From an uncultured Clostridia bacterium (GTDB taxonomy: Bacteria > Bacillota > Clostridia > TANB77 > CAG-508): a stretch of 46,428 bases of DNA. The stretch spans positions 1 through 46,428 of the forward strand of contig CANPWE010000008.1 in assembly GCA_947581895.1 (NCBI GenBank), written 5' to 3'. Position 1 is the first letter of the stretch. The number at the start of each line of letters is the position of its first letter. Shown here one piece after another: positions 1 through 10,494 of the stretch. A program made the translations under genes and the position numbers. The notes beneath the pieces were generated by a model. It ran no database searches and had not been told where the DNA came from. It worked only from the letters and a program-made list of their open reading frames with translations.

Positions 1-115
1 GTAAGCGTACGGAATGTTAATATATTTATCCCTTTTACATAACTATTGAATTTGACGGCTTCCTGCAAAAGTATTAAACAGTAACCATTCATAATCACTA
101 TTTAACACTTTTTAT
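1..115. repeat. Dispersed palindromic repeat, partial copy A (right end), truncated by window start
   Basis: acataactattgaatttgacggcttcctgcaaaag (37-70) matches the right end of the complete copy at 34.8 kb; inner part (cgtacggaatgttaatatat) also resembles that copy. Confidence 0.8.
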
Positions 116-270
116 ATATAAATTATTGTAAAGTATTCTAATTCATAATTTGAAATAGTTATAATTGAAATCAAATATTGTAAAAATTAAAAGTAGGAAT
201 CAATAATTTTTCTATTATTAATTCCTACTTATGCAATTTGCAAAATTAAACATATTTTAAATTACGAATT

Positions 271-513
271 TTATTGTAATTCATTTTTTACTGTTTGTAT
301 TTCAGTAATTGTTGCAGGTTGTGCTGGCTTATAATAACCTTTAGTTTGGGCAACTTTAAATAACTCATATTGAAAACTCTCATCATTATTTCTTATTTGT
401 TGAATAGTTTGTCTTAACTGCATATTCTCAGCTTCTGATATAACACCTTGATATGTTGTTAATTCAGATTTAACTCCATTTAATATATCATTTACCATTG
501 TTTTTTCATCCAT
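271..513 (-). CDS. Spore coat protein, CotF-like
   Basis: 80 aa ORF; small helical protein with Q/Y-rich C-terminus of CotF-like type (MVNDILNGVKSELTTYQGVISEAENMQLRQTIQQIR). Confidence 0.6.
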   Translation of the reverse strand: MDEKTMVNDILNGVKSELTTYQGVISEAENMQLRQTIQQIRNNDESFQYELFKVAQTKGYYKPAQPATITEIQTVKNELQ

Positions 514-574
514 AACGGCACCTCCAATAAAAATAATTTTAATTTCTTAAAACCAATTTACTTTTTTATAAGAA

Positions 575-772
575 TTAGTTATTCAAAAAAGACATTAATT
601 TTTGTTTTGTGTTTAATGCATCTTGTGCTGATTTTGTAAATATTTGTTTTATTTGTGGATCTACAGCTTGTGAAGCATATGTGTTTAGTTTTTGATATGA
701 TGTTTCATGTGCTCCAATTAAATGTCTTAAATTTTGAAGTTCAACTTGTGTTAAATTAGCCATTGTCATCAT
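575..772 (-). CDS. Small spore coat-like (CotF-related) protein
   Basis: 65 aa ORF preceded by an RBS-like AGGA; helical, next to the CotF-like ORF. Confidence 0.5.
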   Translation of the reverse strand: MMTMANLTQVELQNLRHLIGAHETSYQKLNTYASQAVDPQIKQIFTKSAQDALNTKQKLMSFLNN

Positions 773-845
773 TCCTTTCTATTAAGTTTATATTTTAATT
801 ATTTACAAATTTTGTATTTTTATACATGTTGAACTTCTTTCCATT

Positions 846-3218
846 TTATAAAATTTCTAATCCTGCATATTTTGCCATTAATCTTTTATTTCCAGACTTA
901 TCAAAACTGATTTCAACTTTCATATCATCACCTTCTGGTTCAACTTTAGTAATTGTTCCTTCTCCAAATTTTTTATGATATATTCTTTGTCCTGGCTTAT
1001 ATTGTGTTACATCTACATTTTTACTTTTCATATTAAGTGATTGTAAGAAACTTTCTGCTGTTCTAAATGCAAATTTATTGCTTTCATTTTCTGATGATTG
1101 TGATTTATGTGAATTATATGTATTCATATCTGTAGAAAATACTGATTTACCACTTTGTGCTGTTACACCTACTGGTATTTTATATGAATCAATATTATAT
1201 GTTTTTACATTAGCAGATGCCTTATTTTTGTTAAAACCATATTCCCATTTATATCCACTATCTTCAAAATTATCTTTTTTAGGTGCAAATGCATCTTCAT
1301 ATCCATCTAGTATTTCTTCTGGTATTTCTTTAACAAATCTAGAAATAGGATTATAACTTGTTGAACCAAATATGGTTCTTCTTTTTGCACATGTTAGATA
1401 TAAAAATCTTTTAGCCCTTGTAATTCCAACATAAAACAAACGTCTTTCTTCTTCTAATTCTTGTGGTTCCCCTATTGATTTAAATCCTGGAAAAATTCCT
1501 TCTTCCATTCCTACTAAAAATACAGTTTCAAACTCTAAACCTTTTGCACTATGTAATGTCATTAAAATTACACAATCTTCTTCTTCTTGCATATTATCTA
1601 AATCTGTTGTTAATGTCATATTTTCTAGAAATTCTTGTAATGTGTTATCTGCTGATTCTTCTTCAAATTCCATTGCAACAGTTAAGAATTCATCTAAGTT
1701 CTGAATTCTACTTTCCGCTTCTATAGTATTTTCATCTTTCAAAGCTTTAGTATATCCTGTTTTATTTAAAGTTTGTTTTACGAGCTCTGAAATTAAAATT
1801 TTATCTTGTTTTTCTCTTAATTCTTCTATTGTTTCAATAAATTCTCTAGAATTTACATATACTCTATTTAGTCCATATTGTTCTGCATTTTTTATTATCT
1901 CATACATAGATATACCTGTTTTTTCAGATATTTCCTGAATACCATCTAAACTTGTTTTTCCTATTCCACGTTTAGGTTCATTAATAATTCTTTTTAATGC
2001 TAGATTATCTGATGTATTAAAAATTAATCTTAAATAAGAAATGATATCTTTAATTTCTTTTCTTTCATAGAATTTTTGACCACCTATAATTTTATATGGT
2101 ATTTTTTCTCTTCTTAAAATATCTTCTATTGCTCTTGATTGAGAATTCATTCTGTATAAAATAGCAAAATCAGAATATTTGTAAAATTGTTCTCTTTTTA
2201 AGCTATTTATTTTACTTACTATATAGTTACTTTCATTATATTCATCATCACCAACATAAATAGATGGTAAATTTCCTTCATCATTTTTGGTCCATAATTT
2301 TTTATCATATTTTACCTGATTGTTTTTTATAACTGCATTTGCTGCTTTTAAAATATTTCCTGTACATCTATAATTTTGCTCTAATTTGATTATCTTAGTT
2401 CCAGGGAAATCGTGTTCAAAATTTAATATATTTGTTATATCAGCTCCTCTGAATGAATAAATACCTTGATCATTATCTCCTACAACAGTAATATTTCCAT
2501 GTCTTGAAGCAAGAATAGATATAAGCATAAATTGTGCTTTATTTGTATCTTGATACTCATCTACTAAAATATATTGAAATTTATCTGTATAATATTCTAA
2601 AACATCTATATTTTCAGTTAATATTTTTATTGTATAATTTATGATATCATCAAAATCAACAGCATTATTTTCTTTTAAACGTTTTTGATATAGGTTATAT
2701 ACTTGTGCTATTATCTCTTTTCTATAATCACCTTCATATTTTACTGAATATGCTTTTGGTTCTAACATTTCATTTTTTGCATTACTTATTTCAGATAATA
2801 CTGCTCTATCTGAAAATAATTTATCATCTATTTTCAATTCTTTTAAACATTCTTTAATTAGAGTTTTTTGATCTTGTGTATCAAATATAATAAAAGAACT
2901 TTCAAAACCAATTCTATCTATATATTTCCTTAATATACGTACACAAATAGAGTGGAAAGTTCCAATCCACATATCATTTACTGCATCTCCAACTAAACTT
3001 TCAACTCTTTGTTTCATTTCATTAGCAGCCTTATTTGTAAATGTTATAGCTAGTATATTCCATGGTTTAATATATTTTTCTGCCATTAAATAGGCTATTT
3101 TGTGTGTTAATACTTTAGTTTTTCCACTTCCTGCACCTGCTATTATTAAGCATGGTCCATCTGTTTGAATTACTGCCTCTTGTTGCTTATCATTTAAATC
3201 TTGTATCAAATTTTGCAT
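846..3218 (-). CDS. pcrA: UvrD/PcrA-type ATP-dependent DNA helicase
   Basis: Walker A AGAGSGKT, VDEYQDTN, QNYRC, TLHSAKGLEFE motifs. Confidence 0.95.
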   Translation of the reverse strand: MQNLIQDLNDKQQEAVIQTDGPCLIIAGAGSGKTKVLTHKIAYLMAEKYIKPWNILAITFTNKAANEMKQRVESLVGDAVNDMWIGTFHSICVRILRKYIDRIGFESSFIIFDTQDQKTLIKECLKELKIDDKLFSDRAVLSEISNAKNEMLEPKAYSVKYEGDYRKEIIAQVYNLYQKRLKENNAVDFDDIINYTIKILTENIDVLEYYTDKFQYILVDEYQDTNKAQFMLISILASRHGNITVVGDNDQGIYSFRGADITNILNFEHDFPGTKIIKLEQNYRCTGNILKAANAVIKNNQVKYDKKLWTKNDEGNLPSIYVGDDEYNESNYIVSKINSLKREQFYKYSDFAILYRMNSQSRAIEDILRREKIPYKIIGGQKFYERKEIKDIISYLRLIFNTSDNLALKRIINEPKRGIGKTSLDGIQEISEKTGISMYEIIKNAEQYGLNRVYVNSREFIETIEELREKQDKILISELVKQTLNKTGYTKALKDENTIEAESRIQNLDEFLTVAMEFEEESADNTLQEFLENMTLTTDLDNMQEEEDCVILMTLHSAKGLEFETVFLVGMEEGIFPGFKSIGEPQELEEERRLFYVGITRAKRFLYLTCAKRRTIFGSTSYNPISRFVKEIPEEILDGYEDAFAPKKDNFEDSGYKWEYGFNKNKASANVKTYNIDSYKIPVGVTAQSGKSVFSTDMNTYNSHKSQSSENESNKFAFRTAESFLQSLNMKSKNVDVTQYKPGQRIYHKKFGEGTITKVEPEGDDMKVEISFDKSGNKRLMAKYAGLEIL

Positions 3219-3269
3219 TTTAGAATCTCCTTATATTTGGGTATTTTTACTCCATATACTATAACATAT

Positions 3270-4487
3270 TTAATTAAATAATTCAATTGCAAATATATTT
3301 ATATAATCCCATATATCTCTTTTTTCCACTGTGTTTATGTTTTTTATGTCGACTATGTCTATTATTTCTTCATTTAAAACTATTTTTAAACTACCTATAG
3401 TAGTATCCTTTTCAATAGGTGCTTCAAAATAATATGGATTATTTATTTCTATATTTATTTTATCTTTATCTGACTTTTTTATTGGAATAATATTATTATC
3501 TAGTTCAGACATATATAATTCCATATTGTTATATTTACACTTATTAATTTGGATTCTATCTTTATTTATTAAAATCCAGTTTTTAAATTTTTCATCAACT
3601 ATATTTTTAATATTTACAAGCTCATAATTTTCATAAATATAATCTATTAGATTTATACTATCATTTGTTCTAATTTTTTTTGTATCTGCTTGTAATACTA
3701 CTGTTATAATTTCAAAACCATTTCTATTTACTGAAGTTACTAAACACCTTCCTGCATTATTTGTAAATCCTGTTTTTACACCATTTACACCATTTAGGTA
3801 TCCAAGTAATTCATTTGTATTTGAAATTGCTTTTGGGTATCCATTTATTGTTACTGTATAATCTTTAGTATTAACTACTCTTGCAAATGTTTCATTTTTT
3901 AATGCATAATCTGCCAGTTTTGCAAGTTCATATGCTGTAGTATAATGTTCTGGGTCATCTAGTCCATGTGGTGTAACAAAATGTGTATTTTCTAAACCTA
4001 ATTGTTTAGCTTTTTCATTCATTAATTCTGCAAAACCTTCTACACTACCACCAACATTTTCTGCAATTGCAACTGCTGCATCATTTCCAGATTCTAGCAT
4101 TAGCCCATATAATAAATCATTCATTGTAATTTTGTCGTTTTTCTTCAGACCTAATCTTGATCCACCTGTTCCAGCTGCTTTAGCTGATATTGTAACTGTT
4201 TGGGTTAAATCAGCATTTTCTATTAATATTATTGAAGTCATTATTTTTGTTGTAGATGCCATAGCACTTCTTTTATTTTCATTTTTACCATATATTACTT
4301 TTCCTGATTTTCTATCATATGCAACTGCTATTTTAGAATTTAAAGTTGGTTCAGCTTTTGTCTGATTTGTAGCTTCCATAAAATAATTTTTAGTTAGATT
4401 CATATTTTCATCATTAGCATTAATTATAATTGTGTTCATCATTATTAAGTTTATTATTATTATTATATAAAACACTTTTTTAAACAT
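3270..4487 (-). CDS. dacF: D-alanyl-D-alanine carboxypeptidase (DacF-like)
   Basis: SxxK motif (SAMASTTKIMT), SGN, KTGFT motifs; N-terminal signal peptide. Confidence 0.88.
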   Translation of the reverse strand: MFKKVFYIIIIINLIMMNTIIINANDENMNLTKNYFMEATNQTKAEPTLNSKIAVAYDRKSGKVIYGKNENKRSAMASTTKIMTSIILIENADLTQTVTISAKAAGTGGSRLGLKKNDKITMNDLLYGLMLESGNDAAVAIAENVGGSVEGFAELMNEKAKQLGLENTHFVTPHGLDDPEHYTTAYELAKLADYALKNETFARVVNTKDYTVTINGYPKAISNTNELLGYLNGVNGVKTGFTNNAGRCLVTSVNRNGFEIITVVLQADTKKIRTNDSINLIDYIYENYELVNIKNIVDEKFKNWILINKDRIQINKCKYNNMELYMSELDNNIIPIKKSDKDKINIEINNPYYFEAPIEKDTTIGSLKIVLNEEIIDIVDIKNINTVEKRDIWDYINIFAIELFN

Positions 4488-4492
4488 AAAAA

Positions 4493-4530
4493 ATCACCTA
4501 TATAAAATATATTTTATATAGGTGTTTTTT
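4493..4530 (-). terminator. Intrinsic terminator downstream of the 4545-4886 gene
   Basis: Palindrome cacctatataaaatatattttatataggtg followed on minus strand by ATTTTTT. Confidence 0.75.
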
Positions 4531-4544
4531 ATGTATTTATTTTT

Positions 4545-4886
4545 TTATGGTCCAATTTGACTTGCTATATTGTTATTTATCCAATTATATAATGTAGACA
4601 TAGACATTAACAAAACTACTCCTGTTGCTACTATTACAAAACGCTTTCTAGCATCTGACTTCCCTTCTGGTGATGCAGTTATCATTTTATATCCTAAATA
4701 CAATACCATAAATACTGCTGCACCTATTGCAAAATTTTTAATATATCCAGCAATGAGTGCACCTACATTTACTAATCCAGAATTTACAGAATAAATATCA
4801 GATGCACCTGCAAATACTACACTATATTTTAATGTTATTAATATAAATAACATTATATTAAATATAACAACTCTCTTTTTTTTCAT
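4545..4886 (-). CDS. TrbC/VirB2-like small membrane protein
   Basis: Signal/TM, second hydrophobic segment, SPEGKSDARKRFV motif, third TM; paralogous to the next ORF. Confidence 0.6.
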   Translation of the reverse strand: MKKKRVVIFNIMLFILITLKYSVVFAGASDIYSVNSGLVNVGALIAGYIKNFAIGAAVFMVLYLGYKMITASPEGKSDARKRFVIVATGVVLLMSMSTLYNWINNNIASQIGP

Positions 4887-4929
4887 ATTTTTTCACCTTC
4901 GTTATATTTAGTATTTAAACCTCCAAATT

Positions 4930-5277
4930 TTAGCCTCCTAAATTATCTGCGATGAAGCTAACTATTGCTGTAGCAAATAATACAACTGCTATACCTCCAA
5001 TAAATAATGGTAATTGTTTCTTTATTTCTGCTTTACCTTCTGGAGATTTTGTAATATATGATATACCTAAATACATTGCAACTACAGCTGCTGTTGCAAT
5101 TCCTACAGCTTTCATAATACCTAATATATTACTTACTGCACTTTCCATACCACCAAGACCTACTCCATCATTTGCCTCTGGTACCGTAATAGCTAATGCT
5201 GTATTTCCAAATATCATTAATAACATTATTACTAATATAGCTATATTTATAACTTTAATACTTTTTTTATTTAACAT
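4930..5277 (-). CDS. TrbC/VirB2-like small membrane protein
   Basis: 115 aa with the same layout and SPEGKAEIKKQLP motif as the neighbouring ORF. Confidence 0.6.
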   Translation of the reverse strand: MLNKKSIKVINIAILVIMLLMIFGNTALAITVPEANDGVGLGGMESAVSNILGIMKAVGIATAAVVAMYLGISYITKSPEGKAEIKKQLPLFIGGIAVVLFATAIVSFIADNLGG

Positions 5278-5419
5278 TTTACTTTCCTCCTTTTATTTAA
5301 TAATAAAATACTAACGCTATATAATATAATGATACTTCTTTTTTACAAAAAAGTCAATATTTTTTAACTTTTTAAAAAAATTTTTATAAATTTATTAATA
5401 ATACTATATTATTTATATT

Positions 5420-5584
5420 TTAAAATATGTCTTTTTTTGCATCATTACTATCATTTTTCATATAATATTTAGCTATTAATTCATCGAGTTCCACGCTTAG
5501 ATTATATATTTCTTCGTAGCTTTTTCCAGTTATTATGCTTTCGTTTAATCTCTCCCTTGCTTTTCGGATTTTATCGTCTAACAT
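5420..5584 (-). CDS. Spo0E-like aspartyl-phosphate phosphatase family protein (not in ORF track)
   Basis: My translation: MLDDKIRKARERLNESIITGKSYEEIYNLSVELDELIAKYYMKNDSNDAKKDIF*; contains the SxxLDxLIxxYY Spo0E signature. Confidence 0.85.
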   Translation of the reverse strand: MLDDKIRKARERLNESIITGKSYEEIYNLSVELDELIAKYYMKNDSNDAKKDIF

Positions 5585-5703
5585 ATTAACCAACTCTCCT
5601 TTTCACTATGTAAGCTTGTCTCATCTCTGTATATATAGAATACCATATTTTTATCATCTACGTCAACAAAAAAGATATATTTATATATGTTTTAGCAAAC
5701 TTT

Positions 5704-6495
5704 TCATCTGTCTTTTTCGACAAAATTCGACATATGTTTATATTTATTTTTTTTATATATCAAAATAATACTAAATACTATAAAAAATGCCAATGACAAG
5801 ATTTGTGAAATTCTCCAATTAAATAACATTAAACTATCAGTACGTAAACCTTCTATTATAAATCTTATAAAAGAATAGCAAATTATGTAAAGATATGTTA
5901 TTTCTCCTGTAAATTTTCTATTTTTGCTTAATTTGGATAAAACAATAAAAATTATAAAAGTACAAATAGATTCATATAAAAAAGTTGGATGAACATATTT
6001 TATAATTCCTTTTTCAATAATTTCCATTTTTATTGGTAAATTAGTTTCATAACCATATGCTTCAATATTTATGTAATTTCCCCATCTTCCAATAGATTGA
6101 CAAAGTGCAACAACAGGAACTATGTAATCTGTTATATCAAATATTTTGATTTTTTTTATTTTACTAAAAATTGATATAACAGCAAGCCCTCCTATTATTC
6201 CTCCATATATGGCTAATCCTCCATCTTTTATTTGAAAAATTTCTGATGGATTATTTTTATAATAATCTAAAGAAAATATCACATAGTATAATCTGGCACA
6301 GATTATAGCTACTGGTAACATTATGATTGCTATATCTAACAAATCTTCAAACTTTATTCCAAATCTTCCATCATGAAATCTACACCATATTACTGCTATT
6401 ATCATTGCAGATACAATCAATATTCCATACCAATATATTTCAATACCGAATATTTCACATGCTACTCTAGGTATCAAACCTGTTTTTATTATCAT
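5704..6495 (-). CDS. lgt: Prolipoprotein diacylglyceryl transferase
   Basis: YGGIIGG, QSIGRWGNYINIEAYG and HPTFLYES motifs with multiple TMs. Confidence 0.93.
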   Translation of the reverse strand: MIIKTGLIPRVACEIFGIEIYWYGILIVSAMIIAVIWCRFHDGRFGIKFEDLLDIAIIMLPVAIICARLYYVIFSLDYYKNNPSEIFQIKDGGLAIYGGIIGGLAVISIFSKIKKIKIFDITDYIVPVVALCQSIGRWGNYINIEAYGYETNLPIKMEIIEKGIIKYVHPTFLYESICTFIIFIVLSKLSKNRKFTGEITYLYIICYSFIRFIIEGLRTDSLMLFNWRISQILSLAFFIVFSIILIYKKNKYKHMSNFVEKDR

Positions 6496-6637
6496 TTTAA
6501 TTTCTCCTTATATAATAATTAATTTTAAACTTTTTGGCTATTAACATTTAAAGGATGTGTACCTAAAAAGTTCACATCCTCTAAAATCCAAATTTTAAGA
6601 AATTAAGTTCATTTCCCAAAATTCCCTCATTTTATAA

Positions 6638-7924
6638 CTATTTAGGTTTAATGATACTTACAGCCATTTTATCTTCACTAAACACTTCATTTAAAATTTG
6701 TTGTGTATATTCTTTTGTAACAGTATTAAATTTTTCAATATAATCAAAACTATTAATTCCTTTAAATGAATCAGCCAAAAACATCCTAGCAATATCTGCT
6801 ACACTATTATATTCTGTAACATAATCTCCATATATTTTCCTTTTAATTCTTTCAAAATGTTCCTCATTTAAGCCATCTTTCTTGAATTTTGAAACCTCAT
6901 CTTTAAATTTTTCATAAATCATTTCTGGATTTTTAGATTGTCCACCTACTAAAACATGAGCATATTGTTTTGAAAATTCATATTCTAAATCTGGTTCTGC
7001 AAGTAGATCTCCAGTATTATATAGTTCTTTATATAAATTTGAACTTTTACCAATCAACATATTTAGTAATACTTCTATTGCAATATGTTTTTTTACTATT
7101 TCCTCTGTGTTTGGTAATTTATCTTTAATTCCTATCATAAAAATAGGTGTACTAACTTCCATATTAGCTTCTTTACTTTTTTTATTTATAGTATCTTCTT
7201 CTATTTCATATATTCTTTTTATTTCTCCTTGATTTTCCTTAGGTTGCAACCTTTTTTTGATTTCTTCAAGTAAATCTTCTGGTTTAAAATCTCCACATAC
7301 CACTAAAGTCATATTACTTGGATGATAAAAAGTATTATAACATTTATATAATACATCTGGATCTATTTTGCTTATTGATTCTATAGTTCCTGCTATATCA
7401 AGCTTTACGGCATTTTTATGATATAAACAATCCATTGTATTTAAATAAAGTTTAAATCCTGGATCATCATCATACATCATTATTTCTTGACCAATAATTC
7501 CTTTTTCTTTTTCAACATTTTCATTTGTAAAATATGGATTTTGAACATAATCCATTAATTCATCTAAACCTTCATAAAATTTGTCTGATGAACATTCAAA
7601 TAAATATGCTGTATGGTCATTTGTTGTATATGCATTTGCTTCCAAACCTAATGCCATTAACACATCTAAACTATTAGTTCCATTTTTTTGCTCAAACATT
7701 TTATGTTCTAAAAAGTGTGCAACACCATCTGGTATAAACACTTCTTCATTTGTTTGTGGCATTATAAATCTATTATCAATTGAACCAAAATTTGTCCCCC
7801 ATATTATATATTTTTTATTTGTATTTGCTTTTGGAATTATGATTATATTTAATCCATTTTCCAATTTCTCAAAATACGCTTTTTCTTTTATTTTTGTACT
7901 TTCAATAATTTTCATATTTATCAA
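6638..7924 (-). CDS. M16 family peptidase (YfmH-like)
   Basis: HFLEH zinc motif; paired with the adjacent M16-like ORF. Confidence 0.88.
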   Translation of the reverse strand: MINMKIIESTKIKEKAYFEKLENGLNIIIIPKANTNKKYIIWGTNFGSIDNRFIMPQTNEEVFIPDGVAHFLEHKMFEQKNGTNSLDVLMALGLEANAYTTNDHTAYLFECSSDKFYEGLDELMDYVQNPYFTNENVEKEKGIIGQEIMMYDDDPGFKLYLNTMDCLYHKNAVKLDIAGTIESISKIDPDVLYKCYNTFYHPSNMTLVVCGDFKPEDLLEEIKKRLQPKENQGEIKRIYEIEEDTINKKSKEANMEVSTPIFMIGIKDKLPNTEEIVKKHIAIEVLLNMLIGKSSNLYKELYNTGDLLAEPDLEYEFSKQYAHVLVGGQSKNPEMIYEKFKDEVSKFKKDGLNEEHFERIKRKIYGDYVTEYNSVADIARMFLADSFKGINSFDYIEKFNTVTKEYTQQILNEVFSEDKMAVSIIKPK

Positions 7925-7986
7925 TTTCCTTTCGTAATTATTTCATATAATCTAGCTAAAGAATTTATAGTAATAATATAATTTTC

Positions 7987-9258
7987 TTAATCTTTTAAGA
8001 AATATATTGTATTAATTTGTATATTTTTAGCTATTTCAATAATTTGCTGTTTAGTAACTTCATTTATTTTTTTAATATAATCTTCAATTGAAACAAATTC
8101 ATCAGATAATTCTTGTGAAAAATAATATGTTATTTCTGAATCTTGTGTTTCTGGAATACTTCCAACAGTAGAAGATATCAATATTTTTGCATTATTTATA
8201 TCATCATCTGTAAAATCTCCATTTTCCATTTGTTTTAATTGCTCTTTTATTAATCCTAATGTTTTTTCATAATTTGGAATATCTATACCACATTTTATAA
8301 ATATATTATCTTTTTGTCTTAAATAACTTGAACCTGCTGAATATGCCAAACTTGCCTTTTCTCTTACATTTTGAAACATTTTTGAGTTTGCACTTCCACC
8401 TAAAATTATATTATATACAGATGCCCAATATTTACATTCTTTTTTATTTTCTAATACATCTAATCCTAAAATTAATTTACCTTGTGTAATTTGCATACTC
8501 TCTGAAATTACTTGTGGTTCATCTACTTTATTTTTTTGTATATTTTCATTATTAATATTATATTTAGGAATTCTTTCTTCTAAATTTTTTATTATTTCAT
8601 TTTCTTTTATTTCAGAAATAATATTTTCATCTAAATCACCAGAAACAAAAATATCTATTTTTACAGTTTTTATTAACTCTAAATAATACTCATATAGATT
8701 TTGTGAATTTATATTTTCTAAATCCTCAATATATCCATATTTATACAAACCATATGGTTCATTTTTATACATTTCTTCAATACATCTATCATATGCATAT
8801 CTAGCTTTATTATCAATTTTTCCTTGTATTATTTGTTTTAAATTTTCCTTTTCTCCATCTACATATTCTTGTTTAAATTTGTTATCTTCTAAAAATGGAT
8901 TAAACACTATATCTAGCAATATTTCTAAACATTCTTTACTTAAATTTTCCTGTGATGGTAAAAATTCATTATTTATACTCTCTAAATAGAATTTTATAAC
9001 TTGATTATCACCAGTTTTTTCAACACCACAATCAAAATTAGCTCCATACATATTTTCTAGGCTTTTACTAATTTCTTCTTGAGTATTCAATTTTTTTGTT
9101 CCTCGTCTTAAAACTGCTGCTAATAACGCATTTTTTGTTATAGTCTCTCTATCTAATTTTGTTGTTAAAAAAATTGCAAATAAATTAGTTTTAAATTTAT
9201 TTGTATTAATTTTATGAAATGTAATGCCTTGTTTTAAATTTTCTTTTTTGTAATTCAT
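7987..9258 (-). CDS. M16-like peptidase family protein lacking the zinc motif (YfmF-like)
   Basis: M16 fold-type sequence (NVREKASLAYSAGSSYLRQKDNIFIKCGI), upstream of the YfmH-like gene. Confidence 0.83.
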   Translation of the reverse strand: MNYKKENLKQGITFHKINTNKFKTNLFAIFLTTKLDRETITKNALLAAVLRRGTKKLNTQEEISKSLENMYGANFDCGVEKTGDNQVIKFYLESINNEFLPSQENLSKECLEILLDIVFNPFLEDNKFKQEYVDGEKENLKQIIQGKIDNKARYAYDRCIEEMYKNEPYGLYKYGYIEDLENINSQNLYEYYLELIKTVKIDIFVSGDLDENIISEIKENEIIKNLEERIPKYNINNENIQKNKVDEPQVISESMQITQGKLILGLDVLENKKECKYWASVYNIILGGSANSKMFQNVREKASLAYSAGSSYLRQKDNIFIKCGIDIPNYEKTLGLIKEQLKQMENGDFTDDDINNAKILISSTVGSIPETQDSEITYYFSQELSDEFVSIEDYIKKINEVTKQQIIEIAKNIQINTIYFLKD

Positions 9259-9532
9259 TTTACTATCCTTCCCTTCCTTTTATTTATTTTATTATGATAT
9301 ATTTTTCTAAAAAATATACGATTATGTGAAATTTGGAAATGTATACTAGATTTTATATTTTTTATAAAATTTGTAAACACATATTTAATTTCACATTTTT
9401 CCTTTTTCTTTTTCAATAATTGAATTATATATAATTTAAAAATTTTTTACAATACATTTTTTTTGAATAAATATCAAATTTTTTGTTAAGAATAATCTTA
9501 AGATATAATTTTATAGAAAGGAGTATCAATTC

Positions 9533-9727
9533 ATGAAAATTATAAATGTAATTGCTTTATTATTAGTTATAATTGGAGGCATAAATTGGGGATTAGTTGG
9601 ATTATTTGATTTTAATTTAGTTGATTTCTTATTTAAAGCTGGTTCAATATTAGCTAAAGTAATATATATATTAGTTGGAATAGCAAGTTTATGGTGTATT
9701 AGTCTATTTGCTAAAGTTACTGAATAA
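9533..9727 (+). CDS. DUF378 family small membrane protein
   Basis: IGGINWGLVGLFDFNLVDFLFK is typical of DUF378; RBS aaaggagt upstream. Confidence 0.85.
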   Translation: MKIINVIALLLVIIGGINWGLVGLFDFNLVDFLFKAGSILAKVIYILVGIASLWCISLFAKVTE

Positions 9728-9740
9728 AATGATTTAGATA

Positions 9741-9786
9741 AATAAACATGTATATTATATAATAATTTATAATACACATGTTTATT
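9741..9786. terminator. Hairpin terminator after the DUF378 gene (possibly bidirectional)
   Basis: aataaacatgtatatta...taatacacatgtttatt inverted repeat. Confidence 0.65.
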
Positions 9787-9823
9787 TATTTTGATATAAG
9801 ACTTTATTTTTCATATTTTCTTT

Positions 9824-10273
9824 TTATGCTAATAGTTTTTTTACAATTTCATTTATCATTTTTCCATCTGCAGTTACACCTAATTGTTCTTTTGCTTCTT
9901 TCATTATTTTTCCCATATCTTTCATAGATGTAGCACCTACTTGTGAAATAATTTCTTTTATTTTTTCTGTTAATTCTTCCTCTGATAACTTTTTAGGTAA
10001 ATATTCCTCTAATACAGACATTTCCTCTTTTATTTGATTTATTAAATCTTCTCTACCAGATTTTTCATAATCAGCTAATGCATCATTTCTTTTTTTAAAT
10101 TCCTTAGCAATTACTTCTAAAATTTGATCATCATTTAATTCTATTTTCTTATCTTTTTCTATTTGTAAAATTGAAGCTCTTACCATCTGAATAGTATTTT
10201 TTCTATTTACATTTTTATCTTTCATTGATGTTTTCAAATCATCTAATAATTTTTCTTTTAACATACTAATCAT
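9824..10273 (-). CDS. GatB/YqeY domain-containing protein
   Basis: DDLKTSMKDKN..R...IQMVRASI, LPKKLSEEEL, MGKIMKEAKEQLGVTADGKMI motifs. Confidence 0.92.
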   Translation of the reverse strand: MISMLKEKLLDDLKTSMKDKNVNRKNTIQMVRASILQIEKDKKIELNDDQILEVIAKEFKKRNDALADYEKSGREDLINQIKEEMSVLEEYLPKKLSEEELTEKIKEIISQVGATSMKDMGKIMKEAKEQLGVTADGKMINEIVKKLLA

Positions 10274-10326
10274 CCTTTCAATATATCACAAAAGTGCAAG
10301 TGTAATACTTGCACCTTAATAAACCA

Positions 10327-10494
10327 CTAAAATTTTCTTTTTCTAGCAGCTTCTGACTTTTTCTTTCTTCTTACACTAGGTTTTTCATAGTGTTCTCTTT
10401 TACGAACTTCTTGTAATACTTGGTTTCTAGCACATTGTCTTTTAAATCTTTTTAGAGCATCTTCCAAGTTACCATTATTTTTTACTTCTGGCAT
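10327..10494 (-). CDS. rpsU: 30S ribosomal protein bS21 (not in ORF track)
   Basis: My translation: [55 protein letters not shown]. Confidence 0.95.
   Translation of the reverse strand: MPEVKNNGNLEDALKRFKRQCARNQVLQEVRKREHYEKPSVRRKKKSEAARKRKF

Noticed and set aside
4952-5314. 120-aa plus-strand ORF opposite the VirB2-like gene
   Set aside because: Antisense to a coherent membrane protein with a proper RBS on the minus strand.
9526-9777. 83-aa minus-strand ORF
   Set aside because: Antisense to the well-supported DUF378 gene and its terminator; no recognisable family.
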